A stretch of DNA of 64,000 nt, from NCBI GenBank assembly GCA_900318275.1, contig ONJY01000002.1:1-64000 (forward strand), in the 5' to 3' direction. A program made the position numbers and the translations under genes. Numbering within the stretch: the first letter of the stretch is position 1; the number at the start of each line of letters is the position of its first letter. Origin of the DNA: an uncultured Bacteroidales bacterium. GTDB taxonomy: Bacteria > Bacteroidota > Bacteroidia > Bacteroidales > P3. Shown in pieces: positions 18,963-27,045 of this stretch. The notes under the pieces are model-generated. The model worked only from the letters and a program-made list of their open reading frames with translations, ran no database searches and was not told the DNA's origin.

Positions 18963-19564
18963 GCAGAATAAAAGCAATCATCGCTGCAGCCCTTGTGGCA
19001 CTTTCATTCAACGCCACGGCCCAGTTCTCACAGCTCGGCGCCTCCAACCAGTTCATGCTGAAGGCCGAGATAGGCTACGCCCCCTTCATGGGCAACTACG
19101 GCAAACTGGGCAACGAAGGCTACAACCTCTCCTACTACCAGAACGCCGCTGGCCTCAACGTCATGGCCGGCATCAACATCAGCCAGGACTGGTTCCTCGG
19201 CGGCGGCGTGGGGGCCAACTACTACCACAACTTCGCCCAGAAGGAGGCCAAGTCGCTCTTCGGCGCCAACGTCTTCGTCGACTTCGACTTCCGCCCCATC
19301 TGGAAGGCCGTCATGGGTGTCGACTACCAGCCCACCACCATCAAGTGGGCGCCCCTCATGGGTGCTCGCGTGGGCGGCAGCCTCCTCTTCGCCGACAAGA
19401 TGCTCTTCACCCCCATGCTCGAAGCCTACGGCGGCATCAACTGGTACTACGCACACGGCCTCCGCAACATGGAGCACAACTGGCACTCCTTCTACGCCAC
19501 CCTCGGCGTGGCCTACATGCAGCAGACCTTCTTCCTCCCCATCCGCGTGGGTTGGCGTTGGTAA
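18959..19564 (+). CDS. Outer-membrane beta-barrel protein (201 aa)
   Basis: The protein has a signal peptide (MSRIKAIIAAALVALSFNATA) and then alternating hydrophobic strands rich in Gly, Tyr and Trp. It ends in an aromatic residue (VGWRW), as outer-membrane barrels do. It resembles small eight-stranded porin-family proteins; no enzymatic motif is visible. It is coupled to the M1 peptidase by a four-base ATGA overlap. A longer in-frame reading beginning within the peptidase gene is not credible. Function unknown. Confidence 0.7.
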   Translation: MSRIKAIIAAALVALSFNATAQFSQLGASNQFMLKAEIGYAPFMGNYGKLGNEGYNLSYYQNAAGLNVMAGINISQDWFLGGGVGANYYHNFAQKEAKSLFGANVFVDFDFRPIWKAVMGVDYQPTTIKWAPLMGARVGGSLLFADKMLFTPMLEAYGGINWYYAHGLRNMEHNWHSFYATLGVAYMQQTFFLPIRVGWRW

Positions 19565-19569
19565 TGAAA

Positions 19570-19604
19570 GGTTATTGGTTATAGGTCATTGGTTATTGAT
19601 TATG
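19570..19604. repeat. Five-heptad array containing the rbfA start codon
   Basis: The 35 bases read GGTTATT, GGTTATA, GGTCATT, GGTTATT, GATTATG. The last three bases are the ATG of rbfA. The array starts 6 bases after the stop of the barrel gene, so it makes up practically the entire ribosome-binding region of rbfA. Confidence 0.85.
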
Positions 19605-19946
19605 CAATCCACACGCCAGAACAAGATCTGCCGCCTCATACAGCAGGACATGAGCGACATCTTCCTCCGCGAGATGAAGCCCGTCCTCGGCCCGTCGCTC
19701 ATCAGCGTCACCGAGGTGCGCATCACCCCCGACCTCTCCATCGCACGCATCTACGTCTCCATCATGCCCATCGGCGGCGGCACGCCCGACAGCATCATGG
19801 CCCTCATCCGCGAGAACACCGCTGACCTGAGACGCCGGCTCGGCATGCGCGAAGGCAAACAGCTGCGCATCATACCGCAGCTCGAGTTCTTCATCGACGA
19901 CACGCTGGACTACGTGGAGAACATCAACCGCCTGCTGAAACAGTAA
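19602..19946 (+). CDS. rbfA: 30S ribosome-binding factor A
   Basis: RbfA binds the 16S 5' helix region during 30S maturation and cold adaptation. The 114-residue KH-like protein starts MQSTRQNKICRLIQQDMSDIF. It contains the family stretch VTEVRITPDLSIARIYVSIMP and ends FFIDDTLDYVENINRLL. It lies 4 bases before an FtsX-family permease gene. Its translation start falls inside a heptad repeat array with no evident Shine-Dalgarno sequence. Confidence 0.93.
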   Translation: MQSTRQNKICRLIQQDMSDIFLREMKPVLGPSLISVTEVRITPDLSIARIYVSIMPIGGGTPDSIMALIRENTADLRRRLGMREGKQLRIIPQLEFFIDDTLDYVENINRLLKQ

Positions 19947-19950
19947 CACG

Positions 19951-21174
19951 ATGCGGCTCGAACAGCTCATCGCCGTACGCTATCTCTTCGCCCGCCGCCA
20001 GAAGTCGGTGGTCAACATCATATCGTGGATTTCCCTCGTGGGCCTGCTGGTGAGTACCGCGGCCCTCATCGTTGTGCTGTCTGTCTACAACGGCATCGGC
20101 GAAATCACGCGCGGCCTCTTCGGCACCTTCGACCCCGAGCTTGTCATCGAGCCCGCCGAGTGCAAGACCTTCCACACCGCGGACATAGACTACGGCGCCC
20201 TCTGCCAGGCCGACGGCGTGGCACAGGTGGCACAGATCGCCGCCGAGACGGCATGGCTCACATACGGCGACCAGCAGGCCATCGTCACCCTCCGCGGCGT
20301 CGACGAGAGCTACCGCACCGTCAGCGGCCTCGACACTATGCTCCACGAAGGCCCCTACGCCCTCACCGTGGCCGACGCCCCGGCGCTCATCGTCGGCGGC
20401 GAAATCTACTACAACCTCGGCATGCGCCTCCTCTCCAACCGCCCCGCAGCAGTCCACATACCCAAACGCGGCACCACGGCCATGGGCTTCACCATGGACC
20501 AGGCCTTCAACATAGGCTACGCCTACCCTACGGCCTACTTCTTCATACAGCAGGATATCGACCGCCGCTACGTGGTGACGCATATCGACTTCGTGCGCCA
20601 GCTCATGGACTACGCCCCCGACGAGGTCACAGCCCTCGCCGTCAAGCTGCGCCCCGGCGCCGACGCCCAAAAGGTAAAGCAAGCCCTAAACTCAAAACTC
20701 AAAACTCAAAACTCAAAACTAAAAATAAAGGACCGCTACGACCAGCAGCCCCTCTACTTCAAGATATTCCGCACGGAGCGCCTCGGCATCTACCTCATCC
20801 TCTCGCTAATAGTGCTCATCTCCACCCTCAGCCTCGCCGCCTCGCTGTCGCTGCTCATCATCAACAAGCGGCGAGATGTGTTCACCTTGCGCAGCATGGG
20901 CATGACCGTGCGCCAGGTGCGCCGCACCTTCTTCGCCGAAGGGCTGCTCATCTGCCTCGTGGCCGTCGTGGCGGGACTGCTGCTGGGCTTCGTCGTCTGC
21001 TTCCTGCAGCAGCAGTTCGGCATCGTGCGCATGGGCGACGGCAACTTCGTCGTCAGCGCCTTCCCCGTGGCCATGCGCGCCGTCGACTTCCTCTACACCT
21101 TCCTTCTCGTCATGGCCATCAGTAGCGCCGCCGTGGCCCTCACCGTCCACCGCCGCGGTGCCATAGCGGCCTGA
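19951..21174 (+). CDS. FtsX-family ABC permease, LolC/LolE type
   Basis: The 407-residue inner-membrane protein has one N-terminal span ([20 protein letters not shown]), a large periplasmic domain (about 45-260), and three C-terminal spans typical of FtsX/MacB permeases. The N-terminus [21 protein letters not shown] resembles the lipoprotein-releasing subunits LolC/LolE, so a role in moving lipoproteins to the outer membrane is likely; no ATPase gene is adjacent. A heptad array encodes residues about 247-258 ([14 protein letters not shown]), just before the conserved DRYDQQ segment, with the frame intact. Confidence 0.85.
   Translation: MRLEQLIAVRYLFARRQKSVVNIISWISLVGLLVSTAALIVVLSVYNGIGEITRGLFGTFDPELVIEPAECKTFHTADIDYGALCQADGVAQVAQIAAETAWLTYGDQQAIVTLRGVDESYRTVSGLDTMLHEGPYALTVADAPALIVGGEIYYNLGMRLLSNRPAAVHIPKRGTTAMGFTMDQAFNIGYAYPTAYFFIQQDIDRRYVVTHIDFVRQLMDYAPDEVTALAVKLRPGADAQKVKQALNSKLKTQNSKLKIKDRYDQQPLYFKIFRTERLGIYLILSLIVLISTLSLAASLSLLIINKRRDVFTLRSMGMTVRQVRRTFFAEGLLICLVAVVAGLLLGFVVCFLQQQFGIVRMGDGNFVVSAFPVAMRAVDFLYTFLLVMAISSAAVALTVHRRGAIAA
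20689..20723. repeat. In-frame five-heptad array in the LolC/E-type gene
   Basis: Four exact copies of AACTCAA followed by AACTAAA. Because 7 is not a multiple of 3, the encoded peptide repeats with a seven-residue period ([13 protein letters not shown]). It lies at the end of the periplasmic domain in a position likely to be a surface loop before a beta-strand. Confidence 0.9.
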
Positions 21175-21264
21175 CGCCGCACACGCCCGTCAGCCAGTAC
21201 CATCAGCCGGGTTGCACACCACTTTCGCATCTGTTCACCACTATCATTCCTCGAAGGATTGTCG

Positions 21265-21298
21265 AACAGCCGTACCAACTCCGTACCAATGACGATGG
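21265..21298 (+). repeat. 34-bp upstream element, copy 1
   Basis: This starts AACAGCCGTACCAACTCCGT and ends ACGATGG. It aligns without gaps to copies at 26843 and 62323; it matches the second in 24 of 34 positions. It lies 62 bases upstream of the cysS -7 box. The rest of the 21175-21389 gap shows no gene. Confidence 0.55.
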
Positions 21299-21360
21299 TA
21301 TCACAAGGGTACATACGCGCGGATATGTAAAAAAAGAGCCTGCGATTCATTTTTTTTGCG

Positions 21361-21368
21361 TACCTTTG
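21361..21368 (+). promoter_or_regulatory. -7 promoter box of cysS
   Basis: TACCTTTG matches TAnnTTTG and is followed about 22 bases later by the cysS ATG. No clear TTTG is found at the -33 position. The upstream TTG at 21366, sometimes usable as a start, overlaps this box and is therefore rejected as the cysS start. Confidence 0.55.
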
Positions 21369-21389
21369 CAAACAAATATTACAAGCATC

Positions 21390-22874
21390 ATGGAACAGCA
21401 ACTACTGATATACAACACTTTGAGCCGCCAGAAGGAGCTCTTCCGCCCGCTGACGGAGGGTCGCGTGGGCATGTATGTCTGCGGACCGACGGTCTACGGC
21501 GACGGCCATCTGGGCCATGCACGCCCCGCCATCACCTTCGACGTGGTATTCCGCTACCTCACGCATCTGGGCTACAAGGTGCGCTATGTGCGCAACATCA
21601 CCGACGTGGGACACCTGGAGCACGACGCCGACGAGGGCGAGGACAAGATTGCCAAGAAGGCACGCCTGGAGCAGCTGGAGCCCATGGAGGTGGCGCAGTA
21701 CTACACCAACCGCTACCATGCGGCCATGGAGCGTCTCAACGTGCTGCCCCCCAGCATCGAGCCCCACGCCAGCGGTCACATCATGGAGCAGATAGCGCTG
21801 GTGCAGCAGATACTCGACGCCGGCCTGGCCTATGTGAGCAACGGCTCGGTGTACTTCGACGTGCGCAAATACCAGGAGCAGACCCACAAGTACGGCCAGC
21901 TCAGCGGCCGCGTGATAGAGGAGATGCTAGCCACCACGCGCGAGCTCGACGGGCAGGAGGAGAAGCACTTCCCCGGCGACTTCGCCCTGTGGAAGAAAGC
22001 CTCGCCCGAGCACATCATGCGGTGGCCCTCGCCCTGGAGCGACGGCTTCCCCGGCTGGCATGCCGAGTGCACCGCCATGGGCGCCAAGTACCTTGGCTCG
22101 CCGTTCGACATACACGGCGGCGGCATGGACCTCGTCTTCCCGCACCACGAGAGCGAGATAGCGCAATGCGTGGCCTCCACCGGCCATGCACCCTGCCGCT
22201 ACTGGATGCACAACAACATGATCACCATCAACGGACAGAAGATGGGCAAGAGCCTGGGCAACTTCATCACCCTCGACGAGTTCTTCAACGGCAGCCACAA
22301 GGACAAGGACGGCAAGGAGATGCTTGAGCAGGCCTACAGCCCCATGACCATACGCTTCTTTATCCTGCAGGCCCACTACCGCAGCACCGTCGACTTCAGC
22401 AACGAGGCTCTCCAGGCTTCGGAGAAGGGCTTCGCCAAGCTTATGGAGGCCTACAAGACCCTCGGCCGCCTGCAGGCCGCAAAGGAGAGCACCGCCGAAG
22501 TGGCGAAATACCGCACGCTGTGCTACGACGCCATGAACGACGACTTCAACACGCCTATCGTCATCAGCCACCTCTTCGACGCTGCACGCATCATCAACCA
22601 AGCCAACGACGGTAAGATGAAGCTCTCGCAAGCCGACATCGACGAGCTGCGCTGGGTCTTTGACACCTTCCTCTTCGAGGTCATGGGCATGCGCGACGAA
22701 GCCGCCAGCGACAACACCGCCCTCATTGATGGCTTGATGCACATCATCCTCGACATCCGCGCCACCGCCAAAGCCAACAAAGACTGGGGCACCAGCGACA
22801 AGATACGCGACGCCCTCAAGGATGCCGGCGTCACCGTCAAAGACGGCAAGGACGGCGCCACATGGTGCATATAA
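21390..22874 (+). CDS. cysS: Cysteinyl-tRNA synthetase
   Basis: This class I synthetase charges tRNA-Cys. The 494-residue protein has the zinc cysteine and signature [16 protein letters not shown] (HIGH motif as HLGH), the zinc-ligand segment [10 protein letters not shown] and HHESEIAQ, and KMSKS as KMGKS in [10 protein letters not shown]. The C-terminal anticodon-binding helical domain is complete. The first ATG after the promoter gives the usual N-terminus. It is separated from the upstream permease gene by a 215-base gap with its own promoter, so it is probably transcribed independently. Confidence 0.96.
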   Translation: MEQQLLIYNTLSRQKELFRPLTEGRVGMYVCGPTVYGDGHLGHARPAITFDVVFRYLTHLGYKVRYVRNITDVGHLEHDADEGEDKIAKKARLEQLEPMEVAQYYTNRYHAAMERLNVLPPSIEPHASGHIMEQIALVQQILDAGLAYVSNGSVYFDVRKYQEQTHKYGQLSGRVIEEMLATTRELDGQEEKHFPGDFALWKKASPEHIMRWPSPWSDGFPGWHAECTAMGAKYLGSPFDIHGGGMDLVFPHHESEIAQCVASTGHAPCRYWMHNNMITINGQKMGKSLGNFITLDEFFNGSHKDKDGKEMLEQAYSPMTIRFFILQAHYRSTVDFSNEALQASEKGFAKLMEAYKTLGRLQAAKESTAEVAKYRTLCYDAMNDDFNTPIVISHLFDAARIINQANDGKMKLSQADIDELRWVFDTFLFEVMGMRDEAASDNTALIDGLMHIILDIRATAKANKDWGTSDKIRDALKDAGVTVKDGKDGATWCI

Positions 22875-22885
22875 TGTTTACCGCG

Positions 22886-23974
22886 ATGAAACGATACCTT
22901 ATCCTGCTGGCAGCCGTAGCCCTGCTCGCCGCCTGCAACAAAAACAACGACGAGGTGCAACCTCCCACCCAAAGCACTACGCCTAAACGGCTGGCGTCAA
23001 TTACAGACATCAGCTACACCCAAAACCTAAACCGCGACTACAACACGGGACAATACGTGCTGTCCTACACCTATGGAAGCAAAAGCACAACGACCTTTAG
23101 ATGGTCGAGTGCGGGGCTGCCTGTGTGCTTCGGTATGGACAATATAGACATGATTACGATAGAGTACAATGGAGATAAGATATCACGCATTATCTTTAGC
23201 GACATAATTGGTGGCAGTGAGAGAATAACAGATGTTTCATGCACGTACGACAGCAACAATTTGACGGAGGTGTATGTCACCATGGTCAATGATGTCACCA
23301 TGGCAAATGGATGGTCAAGGAAGACATTAACATACAACACAGACGGAACGTTGGCCTCGTCACGGACTGAAACAAACGAAGGCGATGTAACCACAACAAC
23401 ATTGGAATGGGAGAATGGAAACGTGATGAGAGAGACAACAACACACACTAACTCTCATTCATCCTACACCAGCACCAGAATAAGGGATTATCTGTACGAC
23501 AACAAAACATCCTATTATACAGGCATGGAAAACTTCGCTTTGATAATGGGCTCCGAAGGATACTCCATGCTGTCACGCAACAATGTGCTGCGAGAGACAA
23601 GAGATGGAAGTACAACGGTGTACACATATACCTACGATGGGGATTGGCCAATTACGGTAAGTACATTGGATAACGACGATTATTACTCACACGAAAGCAC
23701 ATCATATCTACACTATACCGACGGGAGCGGAGCCTCGGAACCACAGACATACAGAATACACGCTAAAAGCAACTTACAGTTTAATACCGCTATTTACGTG
23801 TTGGGTAGCGGAGATTATGAGGCTGGTCGCCAAGTGATGCTTCGTGCAGCAACAAGCCTTGCTGATACGGCGTTCGTGCGCTGGAGCGATGGCGTCACCG
23901 ACAACCCGCGCTCGATTACCGCCACATGCGATGCGGAGTATATTGCAGTATTTGACGCAATCGGCAACAAATAA
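22886..23974 (+). CDS. DUF4595-like lipoprotein with InlB-type repeat
   Basis: The 362-residue lipoprotein has a signal sequence with lipobox LLAAC (Cys about 17) and a body of repeated beta strands in the pattern TYTYDGD or LTYNTDGTL, resembling the Bacteroidales DUF4595 family. The C-terminal 65 residues (GDYEAGRQVMLRAAT...FVRWSDGVTDNPRSITATCDAEYIAVF) look like a divergent InlB B-repeat. The coding sequence is visibly less GC-rich than its neighbours, which may mean a recent origin. Two relatives lie at 49281 and 50947. A start at 22874 (TAATG with the cysS stop) is possible. Function unknown. Confidence 0.72.
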   Translation: MKRYLILLAAVALLAACNKNNDEVQPPTQSTTPKRLASITDISYTQNLNRDYNTGQYVLSYTYGSKSTTTFRWSSAGLPVCFGMDNIDMITIEYNGDKISRIIFSDIIGGSERITDVSCTYDSNNLTEVYVTMVNDVTMANGWSRKTLTYNTDGTLASSRTETNEGDVTTTTLEWENGNVMRETTTHTNSHSSYTSTRIRDYLYDNKTSYYTGMENFALIMGSEGYSMLSRNNVLRETRDGSTTVYTYTYDGDWPITVSTLDNDDYYSHESTSYLHYTDGSGASEPQTYRIHAKSNLQFNTAIYVLGSGDYEAGRQVMLRAATSLADTAFVRWSDGVTDNPRSITATCDAEYIAVFDAIGNK

Positions 23975-23995
23975 TATTAGCAAACAATACAACCA

Positions 23996-24721
23996 ATGAA
24001 AAGAGCTGACTGGATACTTATCTTGTGCGTCATCGTGGTGTTGACGCCGTTCTTCATTCCCGCTACGGGGTTCTTCGCGTGGTTCACCGCAGCCACGACG
24101 GCACACCCCTACATCATGGCCTTCTTCAAGTTCGCCATACTGGCCACGCTGGGCGAGATGCTGGCCTTGCGCATCCGCGAGGGCGTCTACAGCAAGCCAG
24201 GCTTCGGCGTGGCGCCGCGCATGATTGTATGGGGTTTCCTCGGCATGGCTATCGCTATGGCTATGGTCATCTTCAAGAGCGGCGTGCCGGTGTTCCTCGG
24301 CTCGGTGGCCGATGCCCTGACGGGCAACGGTGGCCACGCTGACGCCTACGCCACGGTCTTCAAGGCCTCTGAGCTGACGTGGGGCAAGCTGGGCATCGCC
24401 TTCGCGGTGAGCGTGCTGATGAACAGCATCTTCGCGCCTGTGATGATGACCTTCCACAAGTGCACCGACATTCACATCACCGACAACGGCGGCACGGTGC
24501 GTGGCCTATTCCGCCCGATAAAGATGCGCGAGATATTCCGCGAGCGCATCAACTGGGACGTGCAATGGAACCTGGTCATCAAGAAGACTATCCCCCTCTT
24601 CTGGTTCCCGGCACACACCATCACTTTTATCCTGCCGACGACGCTGCAGGTGCTCTTCGCCGCCCTGCTGGGTGTGGCCCTGGGCTTGATACTCGCACTG
24701 GCCGGAGGCAGCAAGAAATGA
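23996..24721 (+). CDS. Conserved inner-membrane protein, function unknown
   Basis: This 241-residue protein has about five hydrophobic spans: near residues 6-24, 38-58, 73-95, 125-148 and 208-236. Conserved-looking polar stretches include FKFAILATLGEMLALRIREGVY and SIFAPVMMTFHKCTDIHITDNGGT. I recall close relatives in Bacteroidales with the same layout but no known function. It starts 22 bases after the lipoprotein stop, and its stop overlaps a possible start of the porin gene (ATGA). No signal peptide cleavage site or catalytic motif is visible. Confidence 0.65.
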   Translation: MKRADWILILCVIVVLTPFFIPATGFFAWFTAATTAHPYIMAFFKFAILATLGEMLALRIREGVYSKPGFGVAPRMIVWGFLGMAIAMAMVIFKSGVPVFLGSVADALTGNGGHADAYATVFKASELTWGKLGIAFAVSVLMNSIFAPVMMTFHKCTDIHITDNGGTVRGLFRPIKMREIFRERINWDVQWNLVIKKTIPLFWFPAHTITFILPTTLQVLFAALLGVALGLILALAGGSKK

Positions 24722-26022
24722 AAAACATGGAGAAGGTGAAAAGAAATCCCCTACGGGGAATGATGGAGACGGAAATATGCCGTAGGAATTTTCTATCAAT
24801 AGAGAACCCCTACGGGGTATCTATTCTGAAAATACTCCGTAGGAGTTTTCTTTTAATACTTTTCATTTCACAATTCTCACTATTCAATTCAGCCGAAGCA
24901 CAAGGCTTCAGCTTCGACTGGCACGGCTTCGTCAACCCCCACTACTATGCCGACAGCCGCTCGGTGGTGGGCGGGCGCGAGGACATGATGCTCTTCTTCC
25001 CCAAGCCCATAGCCAAGGACAGCACCGGCCGCGACATCAACGACGGTTGGAAGGCCGACATGCTGGCCATCACCGCCCGCCTCGGCCTCCGCATCAACGG
25101 TCCCGAGATGCTGGGCGCCAAGACCTCGGGCTACATCGAAGGCGACTTCACCGGAGCCACCAACGACAACATCAACACCCTGCGCCTGCGCCATGCCTAC
25201 ATCGACATGGACTGGGGGCGCCACCGACTGCTCATGGGCCAGTACTGGTACGCCATGGTGGTGCATGAGATAATGCCCATGACCAACCCGCTGAACATGG
25301 GTTCGCCGTTCCACTGCTACGCCCGCCAGCCGCAGGTGCGCTATGAGTACCGCCTCGGCGGCTTTGAGGCTGTGGCCGTGGCGCAGTGGCAGCTCGACAA
25401 CAAGAGCCAGGGCCTGCTGAACGGCGACGAGGCCCAAAGCACCCTCTTCGCACGCAACAGCCTGGTGCCCGAGCTGACGACGCAGCTGCGTTACCGCACC
25501 GGCGGCCTCTTCGTAGGCGCCGCTGTCAACCTCAAGAGCATCCAGCCGGTAGTAGCTACCGTGAGAAACGCCCCGACGCTGGACACCAAACACCGCTCGC
25601 TGACATACAGTATCTTCGGCAGCTACCGCTTCGACGGCTTTACCGTCAAGGCCCAGACCCTGCTCAACAACAGCCTCTACGAGGGCTGCTCGCTGGGCGG
25701 CTACCTGATGCTGGCCGACAGCTCGTTCCTGGACTGGCACTTCAACTCCGTGTGGCTCGACGTGGAGCGCAACAAAGGCCACTTGCGCCCCGGCCTCTTC
25801 CTGGGCTACGCCAAGAACGCCGACTACGGCCAGCATGCCGACGCCATGCACACCTTCGGCCTCGGCCACGACATAGAGTACCTATGGCGCGTACAGCCAC
25901 GCCTCACCTACACCACCCTCACGGGCCTCAGCTTCACCGCCGAGGCGGAATACACCTGCGCCGGCTACAAGGACCCCGTGGGCAACCTGCGCCTCTCACT
26001 CAGCATCGTCTATGCGTTCTAA
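24718..26022 (+). CDS. Porin-like outer-membrane protein with repeat-derived N-terminus
   Basis: The body (from about residue 62, GFSFDWHGFVNPHYYADSRS) is a 16-strand-like beta-barrel ending LRLSLSIVYAF, with the C-terminal Phe of outer-membrane proteins. Its start is uncertain. The nearest in-frame ATGs (24718, 24727, 24760, 24763) all lie upstream of, or between, two copies of a CCCCTACGGGG/CCGTAGG repeat. The precursor therefore reads NPLRG and NPYGV before the hydrophobic segment SFLLILFISQFSLFNSAEAQ, which is partly made of degenerate heptads. The tract upstream of the signal peptide is thus repeat DNA captured as coding sequence. It overlaps the following gene by 11 bases. Confidence 0.72.
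   Translation: MKNMEKVKRNPLRGMMETEICRRNFLSIENPYGVSILKILRRSFLLILFISQFSLFNSAEAQGFSFDWHGFVNPHYYADSRSVVGGREDMMLFFPKPIAKDSTGRDINDGWKADMLAITARLGLRINGPEMLGAKTSGYIEGDFTGATNDNINTLRLRHAYIDMDWGRHRLLMGQYWYAMVVHEIMPMTNPLNMGSPFHCYARQPQVRYEYRLGGFEAVAVAQWQLDNKSQGLLNGDEAQSTLFARNSLVPELTTQLRYRTGGLFVGAAVNLKSIQPVVATVRNAPTLDTKHRSLTYSIFGSYRFDGFTVKAQTLLNNSLYEGCSLGGYLMLADSSFLDWHFNSVWLDVERNKGHLRPGLFLGYAKNADYGQHADAMHTFGLGHDIEYLWRVQPRLTYTTLTGLSFTAEAEYTCAGYKDPVGNLRLSLSIVYAF
24748..24850. repeat. Duplicated dyad repeat with CCGTAGG core
   Basis: There are two units of about 45 bases. Each begins CCCCTACGGGG (24748-24758; 24807-24817) and is followed 20-22 bases later by CCGTAGGA(A/G)TTTTC (24780; 24837). CCTACGG and CCGTAGG in each unit are inverted repeats able to pair. 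The units lie at the 3' edge of the membrane protein gene and run into the porin reading frame. Confidence 0.75.
24858..24892. repeat. Degenerate five-heptad array in porin signal peptide
   Basis: Read in sevens: ACTTTTC, ATTTCAC, AATTCTC, ACTATTC, AATTCAG. The strand lacks G except in the last base, like the exact arrays. It encodes the end of the hydrophobic core and the cleavage region (ISQFSLFNS). The match is loose but follows directly after another repeat pair. Confidence 0.5.
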
Positions 26023-26836
26023 CTACCACACCCACTCCTGCTACTGCGACGGCAAGGCCACGCCGCGCGAGATGGCGGAGTATGCCGCGGCCCATGGCTT
26101 CGGGGCCCTCGGCTTCTCGGGACACTGCCCCCTGCCCTTCGACAACACCTTCTCCATCACCGACTATGACGGCTACTGCCGCGAAGTACGCACCCTCAAG
26201 CAAGAGTACAACGGCCGCATGGAGATAAGCCTCGGCCTGGAGATGGACTACGTACCCGGCATGCTCGAGGACTTCACCCCTCTGATAGAGCAGGGCGGGC
26301 TGGAGTACACCATAGGCAGCGTGCACCTCATACCTGCGCCTGGCGTGACACCTCGCGAGGCTGCCGACCTCTGGTTCATCGACGGCCCCAGCTGGGAGCG
26401 CTACGACGAGGGTCTGCAGCGCCTCTTCGGGGGCGACATACGCCGCGGCGTGCGTGCCTACTACCACCAGCAGAACGCCATGCTCGAGCGCAACCGCCCC
26501 ACCATCGTAGGCCACCCCGACAAGATAGTGATGCACAACCGCGACCGCTACTTCACCGAAGAAGAACCTTGGTACCGCGACCTGGCGCTGGAGACCATAT
26601 ACCTCATCCACGAGCTCGGTCTCATCTGCGAAGTCAACACCCGCGGCATCTACAAAGGACGCCACGCCGACTACTACCCCGGCAAGTGGCTGCTGCAGGA
26701 TATGAAGGCTCTGCGCATACCCGTCATTGTCAGCACCGACGCCCACGCGCCGGAGGACCTGCTGCGCACCGAAGGAGCCTACGAATACCTCCGCGACATA
26801 GGCTACCGCGACGTGCTCACACACTGGCGCCAATGA
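26012..26836 (+). CDS. PHP-domain phosphatase, histidinol-phosphatase (HisJ) family
   Basis: The 274-residue protein opens with the PHP metal motif NYHTHSCYCDG. It continues with GFSGHCPLPF, the E in LGLEMDYVPG, IGSVHLI, VGHPDKI and STDAHAPEDL, so all four PHP motifs with their His/Asp ligands are present. Members hydrolyse histidinol phosphate or related phosphoesters. No his genes are nearby, so the substrate is inferred only from the family. It overlaps the porin gene by 11 bases and ends before a 209-base promoter region. Confidence 0.85.
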   Translation: MRSNYHTHSCYCDGKATPREMAEYAAAHGFGALGFSGHCPLPFDNTFSITDYDGYCREVRTLKQEYNGRMEISLGLEMDYVPGMLEDFTPLIEQGGLEYTIGSVHLIPAPGVTPREAADLWFIDGPSWERYDEGLQRLFGGDIRRGVRAYYHQQNAMLERNRPTIVGHPDKIVMHNRDRYFTEEEPWYRDLALETIYLIHELGLICEVNTRGIYKGRHADYYPGKWLLQDMKALRIPVIVSTDAHAPEDLLRTEGAYEYLRDIGYRDVLTHWRQ

Positions 26837-26842
26837 TGGTCA

Positions 26843-26876
26843 AACGGCCATACCAACTCCGTAGGGGATGCGGTGG
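26843..26876 (+). repeat. 34-bp upstream element, copy 2
   Basis: This starts AACGGCCATACCAACTCCGT, continues AGGGG and ends GCGGTGG. It aligns ungapped to the copies at 21265 and 62323 (24 and 21 of 34 matches). It ends 84 bases before the -7 box of the next gene and shares the ACTCCGTAGG core with the dyad repeat at 24835. Confidence 0.55.
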
Positions 26877-26960
26877 AAACCGGGGCGAAAAAAACGGTAT
26901 TGATGCCGGACGAAACAAAAGTTAAAAAGGTACCGCGCACGCGTATTTGAAAAAAAGTCG

Positions 26961-26968
26961 TATCTTTG
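26961..26968 (+). promoter_or_regulatory. -7 promoter box of the adhesin-like gene
   Basis: TATCTTTG is a perfect TAnnTTTG box in the context AAAAAAAGTCG just upstream, the same context seen before rsgA at 62403-62413. The leader to the ATG at 27046 would be about 70 bases. Confidence 0.7.
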
Positions 26969-27045
26969 CATTTCGGCGCCTTTCGTCAGGCAATGACCTA
27001 ACAAAATAGGAAACAAATAATTATATTAATAAAAACAGTAACAAA

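Noticed and set aside
24748-24850. Possible CRISPR array from the repeated CCCCTACGGGG units
   Set aside because: Only two units, no uniform spacers and no cas genes. The dyads fit intergenic hairpin repeats better.
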